A stretch of DNA of 64,000 nucleotides from Serripes groenlandicus. Lineage: Eukaryota; Mollusca; Bivalvia; Cardiida; Cardiidae. Made by a program: the position numbers and the translations under genes. A model generated the notes under the pieces. It made no database searches. It was not told the origin of the DNA and was given only the letters and a program-made list of their open reading frames with translations. The stretch lies in assembly GCA_031761405.1 (NCBI GenBank), contig JASEVX010000007.1, positions 32,467,677 to 32,531,676 of the forward strand, read 5' to 3'. Positions 1-12,105 of the stretch are shown here, in pieces. The stretch's first letter is position 1. Each line of letters starts with the position of its first letter.

Positions 1-340
1 TAACATTATTGATTAAGTTCATACTGTAGATTTATGTGAAGGATAGACCATAATTGATCAGAATAATTACAATTTAAATGCAGGTTACAATTAAGTTGTT
101 TTCTTTTAATCGTTAAGGTATTGTTTTCTAGTCGTAGGTAATTAAGTTCAAACTGTTAAGGTCTATGTTCGACAAATTAATTAAAAACTGTGCCTTTTGA
201 TATTTTTTCTTTAAAACAAAAATAAACTGTTCTGTTACTTACTTGATGTTAATTTAGTTCAAACCGTTAGAAACATACGAATAACTTATGTATAACTGAA
301 ATGATGAAATTATCCGATACTCACTTAGTCATATTCAATC
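1..340. other. AT-rich flank, no gene seen
   Basis: Noncoding, AT-rich sequence upstream of the transposase pseudogene. Three weakly similar stretches resembling AATTAAGTTCAAACTGTTA occur near 11, 140 and 251. They could be subterminal repeats of the transposon, but the similarity is poor and no terminal inverted repeat was found. Confidence 0.35.
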
Positions 341-1696
341 ATGGCAAACGCACAGCTGAACGTTCAGTACATCATGAACAGAAAAGGGGGTCATAACTTG
401 AAATTTGACGGATACATTTATCGCGTAAACTGTAGAAGAGAAGACAAGATGTTCTGGAGATGTGTCGAACGAGGTTGCCAAGCTTGCCTGTCTACATTCA
501 ACGACATACCGACAGGATTCGGGAGACAAAACCATAACCACCCAGCAGACCACTCCAACGTCGTTGTCAAACAGATCATGAGCAAGATATCTCGGCGCTG
601 CGCAGAAGAAATTAGACCAATTCCCATTTTTTTTTACAGAAGAGCTTTCCAAATTCAGAGACAACGAATTGGATGACGCCTGCCGCGAAGTTGTTGAAAA
701 GATACCTACTTTCAACTCCACAAAGTCCATGCTGTACCGAGCCCGCAGAAAACAGACACCCTCACTTCCAAAGACTAAGACCGAAATATTCTTAGACGGC
801 AAATGGACAGAAACAGCCAATGGTGACAGATTTCTACTATTCGACGACGGTCACCAGAACAACCGTATGCTTGCCTTCGCTACAACCGAGAACCTCCACC
901 ACTTAGCCGCATCCAACACGTTTTACTGAGACGGAACGTTCTACACATGCCCCAGCTTCTTCCACCAGATCTATTTGATCCATGTACAGATTGCCGGTAA
1001 AATGATGCCAGTTGTCTACTCCTTCTTGCCAGGCAAGAGCCAAGCGACGTTCAGACCACCAAACTTCTGCCTTACTTGACTTCGAGACAGCTGCCCACGG
1101 TGCCATACTACAGACGTTCCCTGGTATTAACACAAAATGGTGTTTCTTCCATTTTACCCAGTGCATTTGGCGAAGAGCACAAGCAACCGGTCTCCAGATT
1201 CCGTATAAAGAAAACAAAGATGTAATGACACTCGTCCGACGTGCAGCAATCCTGCCTCTGCTTCCCTTAGACAAGATAGAAGACTTCTGGTTCCGGACTC
1301 TAGAAGACAGACGAGGCCGATCTAACGGAACTCACAGAAACATTCACAGACTACGTTACCGAACAATGGGTAGTAGGCGACAGAAGGATGTGGAACGACT
1401 TTGGCACACAGAGCCCGCGCACTACGAACAACATCGAAGGCTGGCACAGCAAATTAAGAAAATGACACGACACTCCCACCCAAACTTATTTACAGTCATC
1501 CAGATGTTCAAAGACACTCAGAACGCAAATGATATTGGGTTAATACAAAGAGCTGGAACAACTCACCCTTTGTGCAAAGCGCTACCATACTATTGATCGT
1601 GGATTAAGTATCCTGAAAGAGAGGTATGAAACTGGTGTTCTTAAGTTGATGGCTTATGCGGATTCTGTATCTCAGTGTGTTCGTGTGTTCGTGTGA
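341..1696 (+). pseudogene. FLYWCH zinc finger / MULE-type transposase pseudogene
   Basis: Decayed transposase-like gene. The first reading frame (341-676) begins MANAQLNVQYIMNRKGGHNL and matches the FLYWCH zinc-finger pattern: paired cysteines (MFWRCVERGCQA) followed by the HNHPAD histidines. After a shift at the T run near 630, the second frame carries FLDGKWTE, then the MULE catalytic-region block DGTFYTCPSFFHQIYLIHVQ and PVVYSFLPGKSQATF, interrupted by a TGA at 927-929. From about 1055 the frame changes again, with probably 15-25 codons missing before LLDFETAAHGAI and KWCFFHFTQCIWRR. Further shifts near 1300 and 1460 separate the THRNIHRLR part from TTNNIEGWHSKLRK and HSHPNLFTVIQMFKD; the tail ends at a stop at 1694-1696. 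FLYWCH plus MULE is a common animal Mutator-like architecture. It cannot make a functional protein. Family confidence is good; the subfamily is not determined. Confidence 0.8.
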
Positions 1697-2479
1697 TTAT
1701 AATTTATATGCTGTTTTCTAATATTTTACTTAATAGTGCTGACAAATATCAAAAATAAGAAAGCGATGTGCAGGCTAATCATAGGTTACACTTTTCTTAA
1801 ATGTTTCAAATTTCGCATTTTTAGGAAATTCTGCATTATTAAATTAAAAAAATAATCGGTTTTCTCAAATGTTTTAAATTTCGCATGTATATATTTCTTG
1901 TTTATGCATAAATAAAATTTAATTTCGCATCTTTATTTATATTTATAAAGCAATAACTGTCACATAATTACCCTCTAATGGTCCCCCCGATCCGCTCTAC
2001 AGACCAGCTAGGGATTAAATCGAGTCGACGTTCCGGGAACACACCGACTTAACTTCTGTTCAGTGTAGGTTTCGTAGCCGGTGTAAATTTCGCTGCTATG
2101 TACTTCTGTTTGTAACGCAAAGTGCAGATATAGAGATTGGACCTGGTTTGTGTTTAGATTTCCCATTCAGATTTATTGTGATTTTCAAAAGACATGCCAG
2201 GATAATTAAACAGCTAATCTGCACAAGGTACATGTATAGCTAATACCTTGATAAGTGATAACTTAAAAAGCTGTTGTTATAAGTATATAGTAATTACAAA
2301 ACAAATTAAAACCACTGGAATCCAAACCATTAGTGTTTGCCTCTGAATTCCTTGAACGTTCAAATTTTATTTTACATGTCAACCCCGTGTGTACTAGGTT
2401 TTCTCTACACACATATGAAATTGACCCTAACTCTTCAGGCGCGACGCAAATTGATCCTCTGATGACGACGTAAGTTATA
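1697..2479. other. AT-rich spacer, no gene seen
   Basis: No coding potential found. Three short stretches ending in AATTTCGCAT (near 1810, 1877 and 1922) are locally repeated. A more GC-rich patch at 1980-2170 has no recognisable feature. Confidence 0.4.
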
Positions 2480-2619
2480 AGAATGGTGAAGTTCTGTTAC
2501 GGGTGACTTGTAGCAGGGCCAATATATACACGTCCCTGCTTGTAGTAAACGCGATATTGCACCAAAATATTAACTGTACGTATATGCAGCCCATCTGCAT
2601 GTGTGTGAAGTTAGCCGAA

Positions 2620-3010
2620 GTAACCGGAACAGCCGGAAATCCAGCTACTCCGGCTGTATCAACCAGCCGTAACAGCCGGAACTCCGGCTGTATTAACCAT
2701 CCGTAACTCCGGCTACTCCGACTGTATTACCAGCCGGAACAGGCGGAACTCCGGCTACTCCGGCTGTACCAACCAGCCGGAAAAGCTGGAACTCCGTCTA
2801 CACCGACTTTATTACCAGCCGGAACAGCTGGAACTCCGTCTACATCGCCTGTATTAATCAGCCAGTACAGCCGAAACTCCAGCTACGTCGGCTGAATTCA
2901 CCAGCCAGAACAGCGAGAATTCCGGTTAAAAAGGCAGTATTTATCAGCCGAAACAAGCGGAACTTCGACTGTATTAACCAACCGGAACAGGCGGAACTCG
3001 AACTACTCCG
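2620..3010 (+). repeat. foldback left arm, outer short tandem repeats
   Basis: Degenerate tandem repeats of roughly 30-45 bp built on AACCAGCCGGAACAGCCGGA and CTCCGGCTACTCCGGCTGTA. Each unit is itself partly palindromic (GCCGGAAC against GTTCCGGC). Confidence 0.75.
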
Positions 3011-4455
3011 TTTGAGCATGGCAGCCGGCTGACGTAACTTGGCGAAATATAACCTCATGCAACACAAAGTCAGTTTGAGGCGCTTTCACCTGGCATGCAT
3101 CAATCAACCGTCCAATCCATCTATCTCAATTTGTTTGTCTCGAACAATAGGCACGCCACAACGAAGGAGGGAGCCACTCTGAAGGCACAACTCTGGCTGG
3201 GTTTTGTAGCCGGCTGCCATGAATCCGGGTGTATTCCGGCTAGCGCAAATTGTAGCCAGAGTGTGTCCCTTTCACCTGGCATATGTCACGATGCCAGTTA
3301 AACTCTTTAATTCGAGCAACATACAACCGGATTTGGGCTGTAAACTTGGCCAAAATGCCAACTTCATCTGAACATTGCAGCCAGCTGCCATATATCCGGG
3401 TGAAATCAGGCTAGTGCGACTTGGAGCCAGACTGTGGCACCCTCACCTGACACATTTCACTCTCTAATTCTAACAGGACGGGTGCAAAATTGGGACTTTG
3501 TCGGGAAATCCCAACTACGACTGGGCGTGGCAGCCGGCTGAAGCAACTTGGCGAAACAGGACCTCGTGCAATACGAGGTCAGTTTGATGCGATTTCACCT
3601 GGCATGCATCAATCAATCGTCCAATTAACCCATCTCGAACAATAAGCACGCCAAAACGAGGGGGTTGAAGCCACTCTGAAAGCCCAACTCCGGCTGGGTT
3701 TTGCAGCCGGCTGCCATAAATCCGGGTGGAATCCGGCTAGCACGACTTGGAGCCAGAGTGTGTCACTTTCACCTGAAATGTCACGATGCCAGTTAAACTC
3801 TCTAATTCGAGCAATATACAGCAGGAGTTTGGCTGTAGACTTGGCCAAAATGCCAACTTCATTTGAACATTTCAGCCAGCTGCCATAAATCCGGGAGGAA
3901 TCCGGCTAGTGCGACTTGGAGCCAGAGTGTGGCACCCTCACCTGACACATGTCACGATGCCCGTTAAACTCTCTAATTCGAACAGGACGGGTGCAAAATC
4001 GGGACTTTGTCGGGAAATTCCAACTCCGGCTGGACGTTGCAGCCAGCTGACGCAACTTGGCGAAACAGGACCTCGCGCAACATGAGGTCAGTTTGAGGTG
4101 CTTTAACCTGGCATGCATCAATCAATCGTCCAATCCATCCATCTCGAACAATAGGCACGCCAAAACGAGGATTAAAGCCACTCTGACAGCCCAACTCCGG
4201 CTGGGTTTTGCAGCCGGCTGACATAAATCCGGGTGGAATACGGCTAGCGCGACTTGGAGCCAGAGTGTGTCACTTTCACCTGACATATATCACGATGCCA
4301 GTTTAACTCTCATATTCGAGCAATATACAGCCGGGGTTGGGCTGTAGACTTGGCCAAAATGCAAATTCATCGGATCATTGCAGGCAGCTGCCATAAATCC
4401 GGGTGGAATCCGGCTAGTGCGACTGGGAGCCAGAGTGTGGCACCCTCACATGAAT
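3010..4455 (+). repeat. foldback left arm, inner ~510-bp tandem units
   Basis: Two full units and one partial unit. The landmark CACCTGGCATGCATC, or a close variant, recurs near 3087, 3596 and 4106, giving a period of about 510 bp. Within each unit a shorter half-repeat recurs (CGGCTAG..GCGACTTGGAGCCAGAGTGTG). Confidence 0.8.
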
Positions 4456-4756
4456 TGCATTAAAATTCGTCTTGTATTGTCATGTCTTTGCATTCGTCAT
4501 GTTAGGAAAACATTGTAGAAAATGACAAAGTAACGATAAAATCTATTCCACATTTTCTGTGCCTTCGAATACAGGTCATACCACGTTTGAGCAATTTTGA
4601 TAAGAGGGTTATTGCCATACAGGAAAATCAACTTAAGCGTACTTAGGTTAAAATCAATATATAATTGTGCTTGATTGCAATATGATTCAATGTGTAGTTT
4701 TGTCAGAAATTTCTTGAAACATTCTACCACTGTTTGGCAAACAGTGCACAACAATA

Positions 4757-5030
4757 TCAAATACAGCCTCCGCGGTGTAGTACCTGGTAAATAGTCCGCC
4801 TCGGTTGCGGGAGGTCACGGGTTCGCTCCAGGCGGAGTCATACTAAAGGTAGTAATGGATTCTCTCTTAGGCGCTCAGGGTTGTGAGGATAGCCTTACGA
4901 CTGACTGAATGGTTTTTAGGAAAAATGGACCAGTACTACTGGTAACTTACCCAGGAAAAGATGTGATATATAACTGAAAAATTGTTGAAAGCAATATTAA
5001 ACACCAGGCAAAAACACAAGCAAACAGCAA
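4757..5030 (+). repeat. tRNA-derived SINE
   Basis: The head resembles a tRNA gene: an A-box-like TAGTACCTGG and a B-box-like GGTTCGCTCC are correctly spaced. A body follows, then an end (GAAAGCAATATTAAACACC) resembling the tail of the SINE at 47.7 kb. It lies inside the foldback element. Confidence 0.6.
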
Positions 5031-5878
5031 GATCTAAGTGTTCTGATAATCAAACTGTGCGTTTCTTCATTTGGTAGTGCATATTAAAACATTCCGAAGA
5101 CATGATAACATAATTTATCTTTTATATCAATAATTACATAGATTGTTTAACACATTTGACCACGAGCACAGGCAACAACAATTGCTCATTTTGAACACTG
5201 ACGTCAGACCAGCAAAAATTATGACTTCATAGAAGACTTCATTGACGCTTAATGTTATTATTTCTTTATTTGTTTGAAAGCAGAATAAATAATCCACATA
5301 ATTATCACAATATAGTTTATATCAACCAGGTACACTGCAGGTAAATATTACAAGAACACAATGTCAACTTTCACTATCATACTCATGCATATTGTATCCA
5401 TTATATGTCTTTTTGTTTGCATGGTGTTTTACCATGCTTTCAATGTTTTAGCTATCACAGCATTGCCTGTGTAAGTTAACAGTATTTCTGATCCATTTAT
5501 ATTGACACCACCAAAGAGGGAAATTCATTACTTCCATTAATAAAGTCTGATCGAACCCTCAACCTCCTAAAACAAGTATCCACTAAATGCTGTTAAGAAT
5601 GAATCATAGTAGTCCATTAAATGATAATTGAGAATAGTAGGAAAAAATGACTCTTTTGTGTTTATCAATGACTATAACATTTTGTAATTTGCAATAACCA
5701 TTTAAAAATAATTTCAGATCAGTGTTGATGGAGTTTTAAACATCCTGCATTTTGCAACAGAATTTACCAAGTTTGTTTAACAAGAAAGTAAAATTTCAAA
5801 ATAATAGAAATATCAGAATAATTGACATCTCTTCCAAATTAAAATTTGAATTAGACAGAAACATTAATCATAAAGCAT
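5031..5878. other. foldback interior, no clear gene
   Basis: AT-rich. A strong splice-like arrangement (AATGTTTTAG / 19 nt / GTAAGT at 5452-5470) is present but encodes too little to call an exon. Confidence 0.35.
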
Positions 5879-6060
5879 TTACCCTTTCCCACATACAACA
5901 AATATGTAGCAGAAGACTTGGAAAATATCTAGGCAAAAGGTCTGTTAATATAAGTGTAATTGTCAAATACAGTTGAAATCATTGCGGTAAATGGAGAAAT
6001 ATTTATGACATTCCTCTTTTGCAGCGGCGTCCATAAGCCCCTGTTTGTGGGAAAGGGTAA
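5879..6060. mobile_element. TTAA-MITE family, internally deleted copy
   Basis: Starts TTACCCTTTCCCACATACAA and ends GTGGGAAAGGGTAA. The subterminal TATGTAGCAGAAGACTT matches the family motif CTGCAGCAGACGACTTT. Confidence 0.7.
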
Positions 6061-6239
6061 AGCGATGTGTTTATTACATATTTTTCATAGGATTATTGAG
6101 AAACTCAATGTTTCAAACAATGAAATTATCTAGCGATCCATTTCACTGTTTGTATTTGACTCTATACAGAGAGCTTGAAAATATCTTGGACAAAATGTGA
6201 AATATCTCCATAAATGACAGTTTAATTATTAGATAGATA

Positions 6240-7760
6240 ATTCATTGTGGCAATGATTTAAAAAGTCATCTGCTGCAGATGTGTCAAAATGTACCAACAG
6301 GTGGTAAATGGTTTACGCATTTCCAAGTATAAACGCATCTGCAGAAGACAATTTAAGAAAACATTCTGGGAAATGAAGAAAATGCACATTCTTTTAGAAT
6401 GATTTCTCATAGTTTTACATAGATGGATGGTTTTAAAGTCGTCTGCTTCAGAAAAGTTGTATATGGAAAAGGGGTAAAACATGGCAAAACAGAACGATTG
6501 TTTGCAAGATAGAGATCTTACACAGAAACAATCGGCTATCGTCTGTATCAACATATCTGAAGGAGCCACTGATTTTGAAATCATATCTTAAAGTCATCGG
6601 CTACATTTTTGTCAAGATGTTTAGAATTTCGACAAACTTAAATGAGACAATAATGTTTACAAATTTAAACACGGAATAAAGAGAGACATGTGACTTTTGA
6701 AATGTCAAGGATATATAATTTCGAGTCAAGAGCAAATACACTATCTGAAAAAGAGAAATTGTTAGATTTAAGCAAAATTATCCTTTTCCGGAAAATGTCA
6801 CAATCAGCCTACTAAACAACATTCAAATGATTTCAGAACGAACATCTGTATTGATGAATGATAACATCGTGTTACCAAAATGTTGCAGAGGAAGTGTACA
6901 TATGTTGGAAAGGATTAAGCCACATGATATGACAAAGTTATTTATATTTCAAATATCTTTGTCAGAATATAATGTAGATATTTAGATTGTAGTATTGTGC
7001 AGTAAAGAGTCATACATTAAGGTATTTTCTCCTATTGTTATGTTTTACAACCTTGGATGAAAACTCCTACTTAAGATATTACACATTTGTTTCTAAAGAT
7101 GTTTTTGAAGATTATGACTCTAAAATAGTCCTTTATGTTACAGTTTAAAATTGATGTTTTTGTCTCTTTGAAGCATTAACCCTTTCTCTAATGCAAATGA
7201 CTTTAAATGCATTTGCAGCAGATGACTTTTTAAAATAATCAAGAGAAAAGGAGAAAGTGCTTAAATAATATCAGTTCTCCCTTTTCCCACAATGTTTTCT
7301 ACATGATTTCAATAACTCTTTCATTTTGATAGATGTTTCATTTTTCCTCAGATCGTACCATTTAAGATACTCTCAATATTATAGTGTTAATACTAAAATG
7401 ACTCCATTTAAACTGAATTGGACAATCTCCGTAAATACTCGAACATAGTCGTACTACTTTTCCTTTTCACTTCGATTAATTTCTAAGCATTTGTTAAACT
7501 TATATTGGAGTACCCACGCCTTAAGTTTTTCACTGATATTCCAACAACATTATAATGATATTTTTTTAGTAATCTTAACCTTTTAAATGCAGTTTTGTTT
7601 AATCCACGATGACCCATTTTTCCCGTGCAGTCTCACCCTAAAATGCATTGCTTGTTAAAAACATTCCAGTATTATGATTTCTCAATTGGTCACAATGTTT
7701 GCAAAATGTTTTTGCTGCCGATGCGTCAACATGCGTCTACCAGTGGGAAATAGTTAATTT
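6240..7760. repeat. degenerate pieces of the TTAA-MITE family
   Basis: Fragments at about 6245-6485 (ends GGAAAAGGGGTAAAA), 7176-7245 (starts TTAACCCTTTCTCTAATG) and 7690-7757 retain TIR or CTGCAGCAGA-like motifs. The remaining sequence is AT-rich without coding potential. Confidence 0.5.
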
Positions 7761-7793
7761 ATTGTTTATGGTTTTTTTTACTTGTTACTTAAG

Positions 7794-7880
7794 ATGGCAA
7801 CCCAGTTTTAGACATACTGATTGGAGGCTCAAAAGTGGACTTAGACCTTTTGGATAAGCTCATTTTTGAAGCAGCAAAAG
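7794..7880 (+). CDS. candidate single exon (phase 1-1)
   Basis: After a pyrimidine-rich acceptor (ACTTGTTACTTAAG) an 87-nt stretch is open in one frame: (x)GNPVLDILIGGSKVDLDLLD, then KLIFEAAK. It ends at a donor, CAAAAG|GTAACG. Both borders are in phase 1, so it is a symmetric exon. It does not join in frame to the 37.9-kb exon, which meets a stop. It could belong to an unseen part of that gene, to another gene, or be a fragment captured by the foldback element in which it lies. Function unknown. Confidence 0.35.
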
Positions 7881-7984
7881 GTAACGAATTGCTGTAATAT
7901 AGAGAGTAAACATGTACATAGCTGAATTCCTGCAAGTGATTTTGGGGGAACTGTTCGCAAATGGTCATTGAAGTCTTGCATAGT

Positions 7985-9265
7985 ATTCCCAGCCCCGTTT
8001 TGGCATGCCTATTGTTCGAGATAGATGGATTGGACGGTTGATTGATGCATGTCAGGTGAACCCGCCTCAGACTGATGTCGTGTTACAAGAGGTCCTGTTT
8101 TGCCAAGTTGCGTCAGCCGGCTGCCATACCTAGCCGGAGTTGGGATTTCCCGACAAAGTCCCGAGTTTGCACCCGTACTGTTCGAATTAAAGAGTTTAAC
8201 TGGCATCATGACATGTGTCATGTAAAAGTGCCACACTCTGGCTCCGAGTCGCACTAGCCGGATTCCTTCCGGATGCATGGCAGCTGGCTGCAATGATCAG
8301 ATGAAGTTGGCATTTTGGCCAAGTCTATAGCCCAACTCCGACTGTATATTGCTCGAATTGGAGAGTTTAACTGGCATCGTGACATATGTCAGGTGAAAAT
8401 CAAACACTCTGGCTCCCATTCACGCTAGCCGGAATCCACCCAGAATTATGGCAGCCGGCTGGAAAACCCAGCTGGAGTTGGGCCGCCTGAGTGACTCTTA
8501 CCCTCGTTTTGGCGTGCCTATTGTTCGAGATGAATGGATTGGACGGTTGATTGATGCATGCCAGGTGAAAGCACCTCAGCTAAGTTGCGTCAGCCGGCTG
8601 CCATGACCAGCAGGAGTTTGTATTTCTAGACACATTTCTGCCTTTGCACCCGTCCTGTTCGAATAAGAGAGTTTAACTGGCATCCTGACATGTTTCAGTT
8701 AAAGTGCCACACTCTGGATCCAAGTCGCACTAGCCGGATTCCACCCTGATTATGGAGGCTGGCATTCTGGCTAAGTCTTCAGCCAAACTCCGGCTGTATA
8801 GTGTTCGAATTAGAGAGTTTAACTGACATCCTGACATATGTCAGGTAAAAATGGCAGCCGGCTGAAAAACCCAGCTGGAGTTGGGCCGACAGAGTGGATC
8901 CCAGCCTCGTTTTGACGTGCCTATGGAAAATAGATGGATTGGACGGTTGATTGATGCATGCCAGGTGAAAGCGCCTCAAACTGGCTTCGTGTAATTAGAG
9001 AGTATAACTGGCATCCTGACATGTGTCAGGTGAAAGTGCCACACTCTTGCTCCAAGTCGCACTAGCCGGAATCCACCAGGAGATATGGCAGCTAGCTGCA
9101 TTGTTCCGATGAAGTTTGCATTTTGACCAAGTGTACAGCCCAACTCCGGCTGTATATTGCTCGATTTAGAGAGTTTAACTAGCATCCTGACATACGCCAA
9201 GTGAAAGTGACACTCTCTGGCTCCCAGACACGCTAGCCGGATTCCATCCGGATTTATGACAGCCG
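7985..9265 (-). repeat. foldback right arm, inner long units
   Basis: Inverted copies of the left-arm long units. TTGATTGATGCATG recurs near 8040, 8548 and 8949, giving unit lengths of about 508 and 400 bp, so one unit carries a deletion. Confidence 0.8.
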
Positions 9266-9640
9266 GCTGCAAATCCCGCCGTTCCGGCTGGTTAATACAG
9301 CCGACGTAGTTGGAGTTCTGACTGTTCCGTCTGGTTAATACAGCCGACGTAGCTTGAGTTCTGGCTATTCCGGTTGGTTAATACAGTCGGTGTAGACTGA
9401 GTTCCAGCTGTCCCGGCTGGTTAATACAGCCGATGTAGCTGGAGTTCCGGCTGCTTCATACAGTCGGTGTATCTATAATTCCTGCAGTTCCGGCTGGTTA
9501 ATACAGCCGACGTAGCTGGAGTTCCACCTATTCCGGCTGGTTTATACAGCCGGAGTAGCCGGAGTTCCGCCTGTTCCGGCTGGTTAATGAAGTTGGAGTA
9601 GCCGGAGTTCCAACTGTTCCGGCTACTCCAGCTTACTTCA
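9265..9640 (-). repeat. foldback right arm, outer short repeats
   Basis: Tandem GTTCCGGCTGGTTAATACAG / CCGACGTAGCTGGAGTTCCG units, the reverse complement of the 2620-3010 array. Confidence 0.75.
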
Positions 9641-9902
9641 CGCACATCCCATCTGACGTTGCTCAATATCATTCGCTGGTGATCTACTGTAGGAATGTGA
9701 AAGTTCTGTTCCGGCTGAATTGTAATGTTACCGCACCAGAGAACAGAAGTGCGTAAATAGTACCCCAACATTAGTGATCCAAATGTCTTAATTTCAGTTC
9801 AACTTTAACTATCTTCCAACACCCTCAACATAATAATTTTTGGAGCATCTTGAGTTGGTAAAGATAGTTATTGTCCGTAGTTCTTATCCAGGTGTAAAGT
9901 TG

Positions 9903-10129
9903 TTAACCCTTTCCCAATTACAGACGCTTTCTGATGCCTCTTGAGCAGACGTATTTGAAAACATTGAGCTGAAAGAAGCAATTGCTCATAATGAGGATTT
10001 TCCCCTAGTGCCACAACATTTTCAACTCTATTTAATAATTATAATTACTTTTAAAAGATTTTCAATAATTTTGCAAAGAAGTTTACATGGTCGTCTGCTG
10101 TAACATCATTAAATGTTGGAAAGGGTTAA
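9903..10129. mobile_element. TTAA-MITE, full-length copy
   Basis: 227 bp from TTAACCCTTTCCCAATTACA to GGAAAGGGTTAA with TTAA at both ends. The internal hairpin is degenerate. Confidence 0.8.
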
Positions 10130-10324
10130 AGTCGTCTGCTTTGAAAAGTATCTAAGAATATTGGTTTACATGGAAAACAAGACTCATATACACTGTATTC
10201 TGGCTTAGTTTAACAAATTGTTGAGACAAAACCTTGCTTTGAGCAATTCTATTTTCTCTAATACGTACGAAAAATTGTCTGTTTTAACGAAAGTGTATAT
10301 TTTAAAGCGTGCATATATCATAAT

Positions 10325-12105
10325 ACAGTACATGTTGTGTGAATACTGCAAGCAAACACAAGGTTATGAATACCGCATACAAATATCCACCAGTAAATAC
10401 TGCAGACAAACACCAGTCAGTGAAAACTGAAGATATATAATTCAGTAGATACTACAGATACATACTTAAGACAAAACACCAGTCGGTATATACTGCAGGT
10501 AAACACTAGTTAATGCATACTGTTAACAAATACCAATCAGAGAATAGTGCAGACAAGCAACAGTCTGTGAGTACTGCAGACAAACATTAGTCAGTGAATA
10601 CTGCAAAACTATGCCAGTCAGAAAATACTGCAGACAAACACTGGTCGGTGAATACTGTACACAAGCAACAGTCAGTGAATTATAATATTGCAGACAAATA
10701 ACTGTCAGTGAATATTGTAGACAAGTCCAAGTCAGTGAATATTGTAGACAAGCACCAGTAAGTGGATAATGCCTACAAACACCAGTCAGTGAATACTGTA
10801 GACAAGCACCAGTCAGTAAATACTGCAGACAAATACAAGTCAGTGAAAATTGCTGACAAATACCAGTAAGTGAATACTGTAAACAAGCACTAATCAGTGA
10901 ATACTTTCGACAAGCAATGTTCAGTGAATATTGTAGACAAACACCAATAAGTGAATACTATACACAAGCAAAATTGAAATACCAGTCAGAGAATATTGCT
11001 GACAAAAAACGGTCAGTGAATACTGCAGACAAAACACCAGTCAGGCATTACTGCAGAAAAATACCAGTCAATAAATACTACAGATGAACACTAGTCACGA
11101 ACAATTGCAGATACACATCAGTCTCTGAATACTGCAGACAAAACGCTAGTATGTGAAGACTGCAGACAAACACTTGTCTTTGAATACTTCAGACACATAC
11201 CAGTCAGTGAATACTGCAGACAAACATCAGTCTGTGAATACTGCAGACAAACTCTTGTCTGTGAATACTGCAGACAAATACCAGTCAGTGAATACTGCAG
11301 ACAGACATCAGTCTGTAAATACTGCAGACGAAACACTAGTATGTGAATACTGCAGACAAACTCTAGTCTATGAATATCGCAGATAAAGACCAGTCAGTTT
11401 AAGACAATATCAGTCGGTTAATTACACAGACAAATACAAGTCAACGAAATCTGCAGACAAATTCCAGTCAGTGAGTACTGCAGATAAATGTAAGTCAGTG
11501 AATACTGCAGACAAAACCAGTAAGTAAATTACACAGATAAATACCAGTCAATAAAAACTGCAGACAAACACTAGTCTGTGAGTACTGTAGACATACATCA
11601 GTAAGTGAATAATACATTTACCAGCCAGTGCATATTTAGTTAGACAGCAGTCAGTGAATACCTCAGACAAACATAAGTCATTAAATATTGCAGACACACA
11701 TCAGTCAGTGAATAATGCAGACAAATACATGTACCAATCAGTGAAGAAGAAGACAGACACCAGTCAGTGAATAATGTAGACAAATACATGTACCAACCAT
11801 TGAAGAAGAAGAAAGGCACCATTCAGTGAATAATGCAGACAAATACATGTACCATCCAGTGTATAAGAAGACAGACACCAGTCAGTGAATACCTCAGATA
11901 AAAATAAGTCATTAAATATTGCAGACACACATCAGTCAGTGAATAATGCAGACAAATACATGTACCATCCAGTAAATAAGAAGACAGACACCAGGCAGTG
12001 AACACTGTAGGCAAGCATCAGTCAGTGAATACCACAGACGCACACAAATCAGTAATACTGCAGACTAATATGAGTCAGTCATTACTGTAGACAAACACCA
12101 GTCTG
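10325..12105. repeat. 27-bp tandem array
   Basis: About 65 copies of a 27-bp unit, AATACTGCAGACAAACACCA followed by GTCAGTG. The spacing is exactly 27 bp at 11237, 11264 and 11291. Copies are most homogeneous near 11.1-11.4 kb and decay towards both ends. Because 27 is a multiple of 3, frames stay open by chance on both strands; these open frames are not treated as genes. Confidence 0.9.

Larger units (their letters stand above)
2480..9740. mobile_element. foldback-like composite element
   Basis: Two arms in inverted orientation (about 2600-4455 and 7985-9640) flank 3.5 kb. The left arm runs from short CCGGAACTCCGGCT-type subrepeats (outer) to units of about 510 bp (inner). The right arm runs from long units (inner) to short subrepeats (outer) on the opposite strand. 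The long units contain CCTGGCATGCATCAATCAA on the left and its complement TTGATTGATGCATG on the right. Sequence just outside the short repeats is also related in inverted orientation (CATGTGTGTGAAGTTAGC near 2598 against a complement near 9625). Terminal inverted repeats built from tandem subrepeats define foldback/TU-type elements. No transposase is seen in the interior, so it would be non-autonomous. Exact ends and any target duplication were not resolved. Confidence 0.65.

Noticed and set aside
4757..4835. Genuine tRNA gene
   Set aside because: The A and B boxes are imperfect and the cloverleaf is not restored; the downstream body and tail fit a SINE.
5452..5470. 19-nt splice-bounded segment with a strong GTAAGT donor
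   Set aside because: Too short, and it cannot be linked in phase to any other exon.
11118..11386. Open frames in the 27-bp array (both strands)
   Set aside because: Explained by the 27-bp period being a multiple of three; no evidence for translation.
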